This document shows positions 47,985-58,019 of a DNA stretch of 64,000 bases, piece after piece. A program made the position numbers and the translations under genes. The notes under the pieces are model-generated. The model searched no databases. It saw nothing but the letters and a program-made list of their open reading frames with translations, and was not told the origin of the DNA. This DNA is from Salipaludibacillus keqinensis (GTDB lineage Bacteria > Bacillota > Bacilli > Bacillales > Salisediminibacteriaceae): NCBI RefSeq assembly GCF_003226325.1, contig NZ_PDOD01000002.1:124001-188000 (forward strand), in the 5' to 3' direction. The number at the start of each line of letters is the position of its first letter. The first letter of the stretch is position 1.

Positions 47985-48767
47985 TTATTTGAATATGGAT
48001 CCATCGATGTGCTTTAATTTTTGCTGCAGCTTAAATAACGTCTTAGAATGAATTTGTGAAATTCTTGAGGTAGACAAATTCAAGGCTTCGCCAATTTCCG
48101 TGAGTGTGAACTCTTCAAAGTAAAATAAGCTGATTACTAATTGTTCATTTTTGTTGAGTGTTTTCAGAACGGCCGCTAACTCTTCATACTGAGCCTTTTT
48201 ATCAATAGTTTGATCAGGCGTCGGGGTTTTATAGTCCATGATCGTGGAGGCATAAGTGTCATTTTTTTGACTATCTTTTGTTGGTTCATCAAGCGACAGT
48301 AAGTTTGACATAAAGCTTTCGTTCATTGTGTGAACCACATCGTCTTCCTTTAAACCTAATTCATTAGCCACTTCTTTAGGAGTGACAAAACGACCATGTC
48401 GTTGTTCTAATGATTCAATCGCTTGTTCTATTTTCTTAGACTTGTCGCGAATAGATCTTGGAAGCCAGTCTTCTTGCCTTAAACCATCAATGATCGCTCC
48501 TCGTATTCGAAAAGAGGCATACGTATCGAATTTTAAATCTCTAGTATGATCAAATTTCTCCAAAGCATCATAAAGCCCGACTAAAGCATGGCTTCTTAAA
48601 TCGTCTTGCTGAACACTTCGAGGTAAATTCACACTAATTCTTTGAACATGGTAATCTACCAAATGTAAATAGGCTTCTACTAACCTGTCTCCTGCAGACG
48701 TTTTACGTTCGGAAATCCAGCTGTCCCATTCTTTTTGAAGTGATGGTGATTCGTTTGTTTTAGGCAT
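47985..48767 (-). CDS. sigD: RNA polymerase sigma factor SigD (FliA type)
   Basis: Sigma-D drives late flagellar, chemoreceptor and autolysin genes. The 260 residues hold region 2 (LVGLYDALEKFDHTRDLKFDTYASFRIRGAIIDGLRQEDWLPRS), region 3 (VTPKEVANELGLKEDDV), and region 4 (LVISLFYFEEFTLTEIGEALNLSTSRISQIHSKTL). The ATG has AGGGGGA upstream. It sits in the distal part of fla/che, which in B. subtilis makes its level depend on transcription reaching this far. Confidence 0.96.
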   Translation of the reverse strand: MPKTNESPSLQKEWDSWISERKTSAGDRLVEAYLHLVDYHVQRISVNLPRSVQQDDLRSHALVGLYDALEKFDHTRDLKFDTYASFRIRGAIIDGLRQEDWLPRSIRDKSKKIEQAIESLEQRHGRFVTPKEVANELGLKEDDVVHTMNESFMSNLLSLDEPTKDSQKNDTYASTIMDYKTPTPDQTIDKKAQYEELAAVLKTLNKNEQLVISLFYFEEFTLTEIGEALNLSTSRISQIHSKTLFKLQQKLKHIDGSIFK

Positions 48768-48777
48768 AGGAATCCCC

Positions 48778-49119
48778 CTATTCGCTCATTAAGTCTTTGA
48801 CATGTTCGCTCGTCTTTTTTATTTCTTGTTCATCCATGTTCTTCTTCACGGGTACTTCGTTACGACCCGATCCCACTTTTTCTTTAGAGGGACTCGCTTT
48901 ACTCACCTGTTCCTGAGGATCTTGGGATGTCTTTAAATCTATAGTAATCCACTTCCACAAGTGACTAAAAATGAATCCTAAAATCACCGCTATGATTAGA
49001 GCGATGCCTCCCCTGTATATGGAGGTTAAAAGTTCATTATTCAAGCTAGACCCTGTAAAGACGATGATAAATCCTATTAGTGAGAAAATGATAATAAACG
49101 ATAGTGTCCTGTTTCTCAT
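48778..49119 (-). CDS. Unrecognised small membrane protein between cheD and sigD
   Basis: I do not recognise this 113-residue protein. It has two hydrophobic segments (about 7-25, LSFIIIFSLIGFIIVFTG, and 35-55, GGIALIIAVILGFIFSHLW) and a charged C-terminal tail rich in Lys, Glu and Ser. Its ATG overlaps the cheD stop as TAATG, so it is a real, coupled member of the operon. A membrane-bound motility role is a guess from position alone. Confidence 0.75.
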   Translation of the reverse strand: MRNRTLSFIIIFSLIGFIIVFTGSSLNNELLTSIYRGGIALIIAVILGFIFSHLWKWITIDLKTSQDPQEQVSKASPSKEKVGSGRNEVPVKKNMDEQEIKKTSEHVKDLMSE

Positions 49120-49607
49120 TATACTTGAACCACACCTTTATTTACGGTACGAATTTCCAGTAGGCTTGTTGCCGGATTGAACTCAATGGTTCTTCCGCTG
49201 CTTCCACCAACATCTTCATATACAAGCGGAATATTTAATTCATTGAGAATTTTCTTTACAGCTTTGACGTTTCTTGGCCCAATTCTCATAGCCTCAGAAT
49301 TCAGAGAAAACTTAAACATTTGAGCGCCACCGGCTATTTTAGCTTTCAGACGATATTTAGAAGTTCCTGCTTTAATAAGCAAGTGAATTAGGTCATGGAT
49401 GGCCGTATCCGCATACTTCGCTCGATTCATTTGGCCTGATCTGGCAAAGGAGGAATCTGGGAGCATAATATGCGCCATTCCCGAAATCTTAGCTCGATCA
49501 TCATAGAGGATGATTCCCACACAGGATCCTAAACCTGATGTTCGTATTGTATGAGGGGGACTGGCTAAACTTATATCCGCCATACCAACTTTGATTAAGT
49601 TATTCAT
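49119..49607 (-). CDS. cheD: Chemoreceptor glutamine deamidase CheD
   Basis: CheD deamidates receptor glutamines and binds CheC. The catalytic Cys and His are present in TSGLGSCVGIILYDDRAKISGMAHIMLPDS. Of two in-frame starts, the ATG at 49605-49607 (162 aa) has AGAGG nine bases upstream, whereas the GTG at 49613 is only three bases from it. The frame overlaps the end of cheC by 8 nt from this ATG. Confidence 0.94.
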   Translation of the reverse strand: MNNLIKVGMADISLASPPHTIRTSGLGSCVGIILYDDRAKISGMAHIMLPDSSFARSGQMNRAKYADTAIHDLIHLLIKAGTSKYRLKAKIAGGAQMFKFSLNSEAMRIGPRNVKAVKKILNELNIPLVYEDVGGSSGRTIEFNPATSLLEIRTVNKGVVQV

Positions 49608-50241
49608 CCACACAAACCTCTAATGCCAGGAACATTTTGTCTAATGAGTCCGGATCTGGGAGAAGAAAGAAATGTCCCTTTGATTGAGTTGAATTATCTT
49701 TGTCCTTCTCATTAATCTCAGTATCAATGACAATAGCGTAATCCCCTGCTTGAGAAAGTTCAACAAGCCCTGCTGATATCAACGCCATCGACATATCCAC
49801 CGCTGAAGCAGGTGGCGTTGGCTGTAAGTTTAGTTTCGTGAAATCTGAAAGAGCTGATAAATAGGAGCCTGCCAAGATATTCCCTAATTCATTGAGTGCT
49901 GAAGCCCCCATCTCGTTCATAGGCTCTTCGTTTAAATCCAACTGCGGATCTCCGATCAATTGCCGGATTAACTCGTTCGCTTCATGCAACGGCAACATAA
50001 AAAACATATTCCCTGGCGCATCGCCTTCAATCCGGAGAAAAACAGCTGCTACGACCGTTTCTTCTCCGCCAACTGAATCGCTAATTTCATGAAAAGGGAC
50101 AACCTTAACTGCAGGGACCTTCATATCAATCGTTTTACTAAGCATTTGAGATAGAGCCGTTGCAGCGTTTCCTGCACCAATATTTCCTACCTCTTTTAAA
50201 ATATCTAAATGCTGTGGTTGAATAGAAGATAAATCCCTCAT
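49600..50241 (-). CDS. cheC: CheY-P phosphatase CheC
   Basis: CheC dephosphorylates CheY-P and, in complex with CheD, tunes adaptation. The 213-residue protein has the two family motifs: DILKEVGNIGAGNAATALSQ near residue 13 and NEMGASALNELGNILAGSYL near residue 110. The start overlaps the cheW stop as TAATG. Confidence 0.95.
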   Translation of the reverse strand: MRDLSSIQPQHLDILKEVGNIGAGNAATALSQMLSKTIDMKVPAVKVVPFHEISDSVGGEETVVAAVFLRIEGDAPGNMFFMLPLHEANELIRQLIGDPQLDLNEEPMNEMGASALNELGNILAGSYLSALSDFTKLNLQPTPPASAVDMSMALISAGLVELSQAGDYAIVIDTEINEKDKDNSTQSKGHFFLLPDPDSLDKMFLALEVCVDE

Positions 50242-50717
50242 TAAACTTTTCCTTCGATCTCTTTTATCTCTTCCATTTCATCTGGATTCAATACTTTGTC
50301 TAAATTCAACAAAATCAGTAATCTCTTTTCTAGCTTTGCGACTCCTCGAATATATGCAGCTTCTAGCCCGCCAACCACTTTTGGTGGAGGCTCTATAGCA
50401 TTTTTAGGAATATCAAGAACGTCATTTGCCGCGTCTACCACAAGCCCCACGTCCATTTGACCTACGGTGACAATAATGACTCTTGTTGTCTCCGAATGGT
50501 CCAACCCTTGTATAGCAAATCTTTTACGAAGGTCAATAATTGGAGTGACAACTCCCCGAAGGTTAATTACCCCTTCTACAAAATCCGGAGTACTAGGGAC
50601 ACGCGTAATATGCTGAACCCGTTCAATAGAACGCACTTGCGCTACTTCCACTCCGTAATCTTCATCCTTCAATTGAAATACTATGACTTTAACGTCTTCT
50701 ATAACTGTTTCATTCAT
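50241..50717 (-). CDS. cheW: Chemotaxis coupling protein CheW
   Basis: CheW joins the receptors to CheA. It is a 158-residue single CheW domain: VFQLKDEDYGVEVAQVRSIE, the conserved VINLRGVVTPIIDLRKRF, and VDAANDVLDIPKNAIEPPP. The ATG has GGAGGG upstream. It lies 54 bases after cheA. Confidence 0.96.
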   Translation of the reverse strand: MNETVIEDVKVIVFQLKDEDYGVEVAQVRSIERVQHITRVPSTPDFVEGVINLRGVVTPIIDLRKRFAIQGLDHSETTRVIIVTVGQMDVGLVVDAANDVLDIPKNAIEPPPKVVGGLEAAYIRGVAKLEKRLLILLNLDKVLNPDEMEEIKEIEGKV

Positions 50718-50771
50718 GTTGACACCCTCCTTTTAATTGTGGTGCTATTTCTTTCATAATTGTTTGTATAG

Positions 50772-52805
50772 TTATTTAATTAAAGAATTACAATCTACTA
50801 TCAGTGCCACTTGTCCATTACCTAAAATCGTTGCCCCAGAAATGGCAAACACATTAGTTAAGTAATTCCCCAGTGATTTCAAGACAATTTCTTGCTGTCC
50901 TATGAAAGAGTTCACCACAAGCGCGGCCATTTTCTCTCCTTTTCTAACGATGACAATGGAATAATAATCATTTTCTTCTTTTGACACAGGGACATCAAAG
51001 AAGTCAGTGAGATTAATAAGTGGAACGACACTGCCTCTGAAATCAATGACTTTTTGATTATGGGCAGCCATAATATCTTCTTTCTTGATAATAGCTGTTT
51101 CAATAATGGAAGATAAAGGAACGGCATAAATTTCTTCTTGGACTTCCACTAACATGACAGAAATAATCGATAAGGTTAACGGTAATTGAATAGAGAAAGT
51201 TGTTCCCACATTTGGAGAGGAATGAACGGAAACGTTTCCTCCTAATGATTCAATTTTATTCTTGACGACATCTAAACCTACTCCTCGACCTGAAATATCT
51301 GAAATTTCATCCGCGGTGCTTAATCCACTTGAAAAGAGTAGTTCATATACTTGTTTATCACTAAGAGTTGCTCCGTTCTCACTTGAAACCACACCACTAT
51401 TGATCGCCTTTTGCAATACTTTGTCTCGGTTAATTCCCGCTCCATCATCCGACACTTCAATAAAGACATGATTGCCACTATGATAAGCTTTCAACGTGAT
51501 CGTGCTTTCTTCTCGTTTCCCAGCTTGCTTCCGTTTCTCCGGTGTTTCTACGCCATGATCGATGGAATTTCTTAGTAAATGAACAAGAGGATCGCCGATC
51601 TCATCGATCACCGTTCGGTCTAACTCTGTCTCTGCACCGATAATTTCTAAATGAACGATTTTATTTAAGTCTTTAGCCAATGCTCGAACCATTCGTGGGA
51701 AACGATTAAAAACTTGTTCAATTGGAACCATTCGCATATTTAAAATAATGCTTTGTAGATCACCTGAAATACGGGACATATGTTCAACTGTTTCCGTTAA
51801 CTCGCTGCTTTTTAAATCTCTTGAAATCTGTTCCAGTCTCCCTCGATCAATGACTAGTTCTTCAAAGAGATTCATCAAGCTGTCTAGTCGTTCAATATTG
51901 ACGCGAATGGTTTTGTTTGGAGATGACGATGGTTTTTCTTCTTTTTCAGTTCCGTTCTCTTTATTATTCCTTTGAGTCTGCTTTTCAGAAAGTAGCACTT
52001 TTTCTTCATTCGCTGATTCTTGGAGAGAAGTGCCTTGCTCTTTTGTCATCTCTTCAACATCGATTCTTTGAACCTCTACTGTATCAATCTCTGAAACTTT
52101 CATGATTCTAGCCTGAACATCATTCTCTGCTTCTTTTGTAACGATCGTTACAGAGAACGCTAAATCGAAATTTTCTTCCTCTAATTGATCCACTGTAGGC
52201 GTTGATTTAATCACTTCACCTATTTGTTCTAACACTTCAAAAACCATGAAAACTCGTGCTGCTTTTAATATGACGTCTGCTCTTAATGAAATATTAATGG
52301 AGTATGCATGAAATCCTTGCTCCGTTGATTGGCTTAATACAGTCAATTCAAAGTCATCATAGGAGTTTTGATTTCCATGAGTCTTTTGATCTGCTTCTTT
52401 TGTGGCAGCTATTTCTTCTGAGAAGTCTCCTTTTTCAATTTTCTCTAGTTTAGCAACGACTTCAGTCACATCTCTTTTTCCTTCACCGCCGTTGGCTATA
52501 TCTTGAACCATCGCTTCTAAATGATCCACCGATTCAAAAACGACATCAAGTAAGTCACTAGTGGCCTTTAATTTGTCGTTTCTTATGGCATCTAAAACAT
52601 TCTCCATTTGATGAGTTAAACTGGCTAGATCTTCGTAGCCCATGGTTGCTGACATTCCCTTTAACGTATGGGCCGAACGAAACACTTCATCAATGATGGA
52701 ATAATCCCCAGGTTGATTCTCCAACTTAAGTAAATGGTCGTTCATCGCTTGCAGATGTTCGGTACTTTCATCTATAAACATATCCAAGTATTGATTTTTA
52801 TCCAA
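50772..52805 (-). CDS. cheA: Chemotaxis histidine kinase CheA
   Basis: CheA autophosphorylates and passes phosphate to CheY and CheB. The 677-residue protein has the HPt domain with the phospho-His near residue 46 (AHTLKGMSATMGYEDLA), a P2 region, a charged linker, the dimerisation domain, the kinase domain (N box LLRNSIDHGVETP, G1 DDGAGIN, G2 GRGVGLDVVK) and a C-terminal CheW-like domain (VVPLINLTDFF). Length is near that of B. subtilis CheA. Confidence 0.97.
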   Translation of the reverse strand: MDKNQYLDMFIDESTEHLQAMNDHLLKLENQPGDYSIIDEVFRSAHTLKGMSATMGYEDLASLTHQMENVLDAIRNDKLKATSDLLDVVFESVDHLEAMVQDIANGGEGKRDVTEVVAKLEKIEKGDFSEEIAATKEADQKTHGNQNSYDDFELTVLSQSTEQGFHAYSINISLRADVILKAARVFMVFEVLEQIGEVIKSTPTVDQLEEENFDLAFSVTIVTKEAENDVQARIMKVSEIDTVEVQRIDVEEMTKEQGTSLQESANEEKVLLSEKQTQRNNKENGTEKEEKPSSSPNKTIRVNIERLDSLMNLFEELVIDRGRLEQISRDLKSSELTETVEHMSRISGDLQSIILNMRMVPIEQVFNRFPRMVRALAKDLNKIVHLEIIGAETELDRTVIDEIGDPLVHLLRNSIDHGVETPEKRKQAGKREESTITLKAYHSGNHVFIEVSDDGAGINRDKVLQKAINSGVVSSENGATLSDKQVYELLFSSGLSTADEISDISGRGVGLDVVKNKIESLGGNVSVHSSPNVGTTFSIQLPLTLSIISVMLVEVQEEIYAVPLSSIIETAIIKKEDIMAAHNQKVIDFRGSVVPLINLTDFFDVPVSKEENDYYSIVIVRKGEKMAALVVNSFIGQQEIVLKSLGNYLTNVFAISGATILGNGQVALIVDCNSLIK

Positions 52806-52820
52806 AATGATCCCTCCAAA

Positions 52821-53909
52821 TTAGCAATATTTTATTATGGTAGTAGCTACATCATTCAGATCAACAACTTCATCGACAAGATTCGTATCAATGGCTGCTT
52901 TTGGCATACCATATACGACTGAACTTGACTCTGCTTCTGCAAGAGCAATCGTTCTTTTAGCCTTCTTCAATCGAACGAGGCCTTTTTTTCCATCAGATCC
53001 CATTCCAGTCAATACGACAGCAATAACGCTTTGAACTGGCATTGAACTGATGGATGTGAACATCACATCGACGGATGGACGATGACCGTTGACAAGAGAA
53101 TTTTGATCTAAATGAACCGCGACTGAAGTCCCGATAGTTCTTACCTTTAAATGGTATCCTCCCGGAGCGATATAGGCAACACCTTTTTTTAAAACTTCTC
53201 CATTTTCTGCTTCTTTGACGGTTATTTCTGAAAGTGTATTTAATCGTTCACTTAGTGATTTGGTGAAGCCTTTAGGCATATGCTGAACAATTAATATTGG
53301 ATGAGGAAAATCCCTAGGAAGATGAGGCAATACACTTTGCAACGCTTTCGGTCCTCTCGTTGATGTGCCAATTAGAACCACTTTTGAGAAGTTCTTGACC
53401 TGTTCCTTTGAAGGCTCCTTAGACTTTTGGATACTAGTTGAATGACTCTCTTGATGGAGGTTCACTTGATTTTTTCGCACTTTTGGTAGGGGCTCTTTTT
53501 TTAGTTTCATTAATGAGACTTTAGAAGCGTAAAGAACTTTTTCAATGATTTCTTGTTCCACTTTATGTATATCTAAAGAGATAGACCCAGACGGTTTAGA
53601 AATAAAATCGAATGCGCCATACTCCATAGCTTTAATCGTCGTTTCAGCTCCTGCTTTCGTTACGCTAGACACCATAATCACGGGGGTAGGACGTATCGCC
53701 ATAATTTCTTTCAAGGCATCAATTCCTGACATAATCGGCATTTCTACATCCATTGTGACCACATCGGGTTTTAGTTTCAGCACTTTTTCTACTGCGTCTT
53801 TACCGTTCCTTGCCTTGTCTACCACGTGAATGTTATCGTGATTTGCTAACATCTCAGACAGCATTTTTCTCATAAAAGCAGAGTCATCCACTACAAGAAC
53901 ATTGATCAT
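52821..53909 (-). CDS. cheB: Protein-glutamate methylesterase CheB
   Basis: CheB removes methyl groups from chemoreceptors. The receiver domain has phospho-acceptor Asp54 (VVTMDVEMP), followed by a linker of about 60 residues and the methylesterase domain with Ser in LIGTSTRGPKAL, His in QHMPKGFT and Asp in TGMGSDGKKG. The 362 residues are of usual length. It lies between flhG and cheA. Confidence 0.97.
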   Translation of the reverse strand: MINVLVVDDSAFMRKMLSEMLANHDNIHVVDKARNGKDAVEKVLKLKPDVVTMDVEMPIMSGIDALKEIMAIRPTPVIMVSSVTKAGAETTIKAMEYGAFDFISKPSGSISLDIHKVEQEIIEKVLYASKVSLMKLKKEPLPKVRKNQVNLHQESHSTSIQKSKEPSKEQVKNFSKVVLIGTSTRGPKALQSVLPHLPRDFPHPILIVQHMPKGFTKSLSERLNTLSEITVKEAENGEVLKKGVAYIAPGGYHLKVRTIGTSVAVHLDQNSLVNGHRPSVDVMFTSISSMPVQSVIAVVLTGMGSDGKKGLVRLKKAKRTIALAEAESSSVVYGMPKAAIDTNLVDEVVDLNDVATTIIKYC

Positions 53910-53924
53910 CTTTTCACCTGCTTT

Positions 53925-54809
53925 CTATGACTTTCTCATTAGTTTCTTTAACTTTGCCACAAATGAAGGGACCAATTTCTCTTTGGTTTGATCGAAAGGG
54001 TTATCGTTTAAATACTGTTGGATCGCTTTTTCAATAGCTATGGAAGGTTTTGATCTAGGTGCAAACAACATAAACGGTTTTTGAGAGCGGACCGACTTCC
54101 ACACAATTTCATCATCTGGTAAGGTTGTTAAGTAACTGAGGTCTTTATTTAAAAATTGTTTCGTGACGTTGATCACATTTCGCGAAGTGTTATCGCTGTC
54201 TTTTTTAGAATGAGCTCGATTTATGATGATTGAGATAGGTAACTTTGCATCTTGAATATCGATGTACTTGATCATTCCATAAGCATCTGTGATCGAAGTA
54301 GGTTCAGGAGTGGTCACAAGAAAAATTTCGTGGGCTGATAAAATAAAATGTGTGCTGCTACTCGTCACCCCTGCCCCCATATCTAAAAAGATATAGTCAA
54401 ATTCCTCTTGTAAAGATTCCATTTGATTAAAAAAGAACTCTGCCTTTTCTCTATCCATTTCAAATATTGAGGATAACCCGCTCCCGCCAGCAACATAAGA
54501 AAGACCTAATGGACCTTTTTCAATAACTGACCATATAGACATTTCACGTTCAATCATATCGACAATAGAATAAGCAGACGATTGACCTAAAAGAATATCG
54601 ATATTGGCCATACCAATATCTAAATCTATAATTAATACTTTCTTCTGTTTCTTTTGTAAACCCAATGAAAAGTTGACGACAAAATTGGATTTACCTACTC
54701 CGCCCTTACCACTCACTACCGCAATGACCTTGCCGTTTCTTCCTTCGTTGGTTGAAGAGAGTTTCGTACCGATCATCTTATGTCGTAGAGCATCTGCTTG
54801 ATCATGCAC
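53925..54809 (-). CDS. flhG: MinD-like ATPase FlhG (YlxH)
   Basis: FlhG controls flagellar number and position, acting on FlhF's GTPase. The 294-residue protein has a deviant Walker A (VVSGKGGVGKSNFVVNFSLG) near residue 32, IIDLDIGMANIDILLG, and YIFLDMGAGVTSSS. It follows flhF by 7 bases. Confidence 0.95.
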   Translation of the reverse strand: MHDQADALRHKMIGTKLSSTNEGRNGKVIAVVSGKGGVGKSNFVVNFSLGLQKKQKKVLIIDLDIGMANIDILLGQSSAYSIVDMIEREMSIWSVIEKGPLGLSYVAGGSGLSSIFEMDREKAEFFFNQMESLQEEFDYIFLDMGAGVTSSSTHFILSAHEIFLVTTPEPTSITDAYGMIKYIDIQDAKLPISIIINRAHSKKDSDNTSRNVINVTKQFLNKDLSYLTTLPDDEIVWKSVRSQKPFMLFAPRSKPSIAIEKAIQQYLNDNPFDQTKEKLVPSFVAKLKKLMRKS

Positions 54810-54816
54810 AGGACCT

Positions 54817-55929
54817 TCATCTCCTCACTAATCGCTCAATTACTTTTTCAGTGGTAGCTTCTTCAATATCATCAGGCACGTTTTGTCCTGTAGCTAAATA
54901 GCTTGCACCAATACCAAAATCGACCATCACATTTAACATGGCGCCAACCGAGTCAGTTTCGTCCAATTTAGTGAAAATGAATTTGTTGATATGGATTAAT
55001 TTGAATTGTTCAATGATTTTACTCATATCACGGTATTTAGAAGTCATCGCTAGGACTAGATGTGTTTCCATTTCTTCATTGAAATCGATCACTTGATTTA
55101 ATTGTTCCACATATAATGGGTTGCGAAAATTCCGACCAGCAGAATCAATTAATACAAAGTCATAATCACTAAAACGTGATAGGGCTTCTTTGAAATCTTT
55201 CATGGAATAGGCCACTTCCATTGGAACATCAAGAATTTTGGCGTATGTTTTTAATTGTTCGATCGCTGCAATTCGAAACGTATCTGTTGTAATAAACGCT
55301 ACTTTCTTTTGATCATGCAACACGGCTTTAGCTGCGATCTTTGCTAACGTGGTCGTTTTACCGACGCCTGTAGGTCCAACAACGTTCAAATATTTCTTCG
55401 AATAATTAAAACTGCCAAAATCTTTATCGACAAGTAACTCAGTTAACTGTTCGATCATCCACTTCTCAATTTCTTCGTCACTTTTACTGTCACCATCTTC
55501 TTGATACCACCGTTTTAACAATTGTTTCATCACTTGCATTCGATAAGAATCAGACACCTCTTGGTCGACTAAACGACGATTGATTGGATCTAACGATGAT
55601 GGATAATCTTCTTTTGTCCCCGGAGCCCCTTGATGCAATTCCTTAATCATATTTTTTAATTCATTTATTTCATTAGTAAGTTTCACTGTATCCTGTTTAG
55701 GCTTCATCGCCTGTTTCTGTTTATTAACGATTGGTCGCTTTGATGTAAGTGGCCGATTTTCTGGATCTATTGCGGCAATCACTTCCATGTTTTTTTTAGT
55801 AAAAAAACCTAGAAAACCACCTGTTTCAACTCTTTTAGAATTCAAGATGACCGCATCTTGACCTAACTCAGCACGAATCTTTGTCATTGCTTCACTCATG
55901 TCTTTAGCTAAATATTTTTTTATTTTCAT
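54817..55929 (-). CDS. flhF: Flagellar SRP-family GTPase FlhF
   Basis: FlhF is the third SRP-type GTPase, marking flagellar sites. The 370 residues consist of a basic N-terminal B domain (MKIKKYLAKDMSEAMTKIRAELGQDAVIL), an N region, and the GTPase domain with VVGPTGVGKTTTLAKIAAK near residue 185, FITTDTFRIAAIEQL, and FTKLDETDSVGAML. It overlaps flhA by one base (TAATG). Confidence 0.96.
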   Translation of the reverse strand: MKIKKYLAKDMSEAMTKIRAELGQDAVILNSKRVETGGFLGFFTKKNMEVIAAIDPENRPLTSKRPIVNKQKQAMKPKQDTVKLTNEINELKNMIKELHQGAPGTKEDYPSSLDPINRRLVDQEVSDSYRMQVMKQLLKRWYQEDGDSKSDEEIEKWMIEQLTELLVDKDFGSFNYSKKYLNVVGPTGVGKTTTLAKIAAKAVLHDQKKVAFITTDTFRIAAIEQLKTYAKILDVPMEVAYSMKDFKEALSRFSDYDFVLIDSAGRNFRNPLYVEQLNQVIDFNEEMETHLVLAMTSKYRDMSKIIEQFKLIHINKFIFTKLDETDSVGAMLNVMVDFGIGASYLATGQNVPDDIEEATTEKVIERLVRR

Positions 55930-57974
55930 TAAACGTTCACCACCCCAACACTTTGAACTTCAATATGCGGTTCCAGCTCGTTATAAGAGAGCACAGGAAC
56001 TTGAGGAATATACCTTTCAATTAGGTGTCGAATGTACATACGAACAGCTGGAGAACAAAGGAAAACCGGCATTTGTCCCGTTTCTTGCATTTTCTCAACT
56101 TCTGCCATCATCGACTCAAGAATCGCTTGAGTTGTATTAGGGTCTAAATTGAGAAATGCTCCATGATCCGTTTGCTGTATGCCATCCGCCACAGCTTTCT
56201 CCACCTTGCCACTAACAGTAATAACAAATAGAGGTTCCCCATCTCCCGCATATTGCTTGGAGATCTGTCGTGAAAGAGCTTGCCTTACATATTCAGTTAT
56301 CAAATCAGTATCCTTCGTCATTTGGCCGTAATCTGCTAATGTTTCAAAAATGACCGGTAAATTTCGAATCGAAACTTTTTCTTTTAACAAGTTACTAAGT
56401 ACTTTCTGAATATCTCCTGTAGAAAGAGGGTTAGGTGTCACATCTTCAACCAATGTAGGATACGTTTCATTCAAGTGATCCACTAATTGTTTCGTCTCTT
56501 GACGACCAATTAATTCATGAGCATGTCGTTTAATCACTTCTGTTAAATGAGTCGATACAACTGAAGGCGGATCCACAACTGTGTAACCTGAAAGCTCCGC
56601 CTGTTCTTTTAATTCCTCTGATATCCATAGAGCAGGCAAGCCAAAAGCAGGTTCGATCGTTTCTATCCCTGTAATGCTCTCATCTTCTACCCCAGGGCTC
56701 ATCGCCATGAAATGATCGAGGAGCAATTCTCCTTTTGTCACTTCGTTCCCTTTTATTTTTATCGAGTATTCATTCGGTTGCAATTGAATATTATCTCGAA
56801 TCCGTATAACAGGCACAACCATTCCCATTTCAATGGCCAATTGACGGCGGATCATCACAACTCTGTCTAGAAGATCTCCACCTTGATTAGCATCGGCCAG
56901 TGGAATTAACCCATAACCGAATTCAAATTCTATCGGATCTACTTGCAGAAGGTTTACAACACTCTCAGGGGACTTCATATCGTCTTCCTCCCCACTTGAT
57001 GCTTGTTCATCCTCCACATCTTCCATCTCGAGGAGTTTTTTCTCATTTCGACTGAGCAAGAATCCACCTAATCCAAGGGCAAAAGCCACTGAAGTCGTCA
57101 CCATCGTCTCAATCGGTGTAAATATTCCTAGCGCTGCAATCGTTCCACCTGCTACGTAGAGCATTTTAGGATAGGCAAGTAATTGTTGCGTAATATCATG
57201 ACCTAAATTTCCTTCTGAAGCCGCCCTCGTCACTACAATACCTGTAGCTGTTGAAATGAGTAAGGCGGGTATCTGACTGACTAGACCGTCCCCAACAGTT
57301 AAAAGAGTGTATTTGTCAGCCGCTTCTGCCACTGGCAACCCTTCTTGAAGCATCCCAATAACTAAACCAAAAATGATATTAATAATAACAATAACGATCC
57401 CGGCAATGGCATCCCCTTTAACAAATTTACTGGCACCATCCATGGATCCGTAAAAATCAGCTTCTTGTTCAATTTTCTTTCTTCGTTCTTTAGCTTCAAT
57501 ATCAGAGATCATTCCTGCGTTCAAGTCTGCATCTATACTCATCTGTTTCCCGGGCATAGCATCCAATGTAAAACGTGCCCCAACTTCAGAAACTCTCTCA
57601 GCACCTTTCGTAATAACAACAAACTGAATGACTACTAAGATAACAAATACAACAAAACCTACCAATGCATTCCCACCAACAACAAACTGACCAAATGTTT
57701 CAATTACATTCCCAGCGTCTCCTTGGTTACCAAGAATGGCTCGAGTAGTCGATACGTTCAAACCTAATCGAAATAACGTGACAAGTAATAGTAACGTTGG
57801 GAAAATAGAGAATTGGAGTGGTTCTCTCGTATTCATTGAAACTAAAATAATTAACAGCGCAAATGAAATATTAATGATGATTAAAAAGTCAATGATCCCT
57901 GTTGGTAAGGGAATGATGAGCATAATCACAATTAAAATGACTGTTAATAATATGCTGAAATCCTTCAATGGCAT
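55929..57974 (-). CDS. flhA: Flagellar export gate protein FlhA
   Basis: FlhA forms the nonameric ring of the export gate. The protein has eight hydrophobic segments in the first 320 residues, the FHIPEP-type region (VGARFTLDAMPGKQMSIDADLNAGMI), and a large cytoplasmic domain. I use the ATG at 57974 (681 aa, MPLKDFSIL...), which has AAGGAGAG upstream; a GTG nine codons earlier has none. It follows flhB. Confidence 0.96.
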   Translation of the reverse strand: MPLKDFSILLTVILIVIMLIIPLPTGIIDFLIIINISFALLIILVSMNTREPLQFSIFPTLLLLVTLFRLGLNVSTTRAILGNQGDAGNVIETFGQFVVGGNALVGFVVFVILVVIQFVVITKGAERVSEVGARFTLDAMPGKQMSIDADLNAGMISDIEAKERRKKIEQEADFYGSMDGASKFVKGDAIAGIVIVIINIIFGLVIGMLQEGLPVAEAADKYTLLTVGDGLVSQIPALLISTATGIVVTRAASEGNLGHDITQQLLAYPKMLYVAGGTIAALGIFTPIETMVTTSVAFALGLGGFLLSRNEKKLLEMEDVEDEQASSGEEDDMKSPESVVNLLQVDPIEFEFGYGLIPLADANQGGDLLDRVVMIRRQLAIEMGMVVPVIRIRDNIQLQPNEYSIKIKGNEVTKGELLLDHFMAMSPGVEDESITGIETIEPAFGLPALWISEELKEQAELSGYTVVDPPSVVSTHLTEVIKRHAHELIGRQETKQLVDHLNETYPTLVEDVTPNPLSTGDIQKVLSNLLKEKVSIRNLPVIFETLADYGQMTKDTDLITEYVRQALSRQISKQYAGDGEPLFVITVSGKVEKAVADGIQQTDHGAFLNLDPNTTQAILESMMAEVEKMQETGQMPVFLCSPAVRMYIRHLIERYIPQVPVLSYNELEPHIEVQSVGVVNV

Positions 57975-58019
57975 TTGCGCTTCTCTCCTTCTACTGTTCA
58001 CACAGCCAGTCTAACGTTC

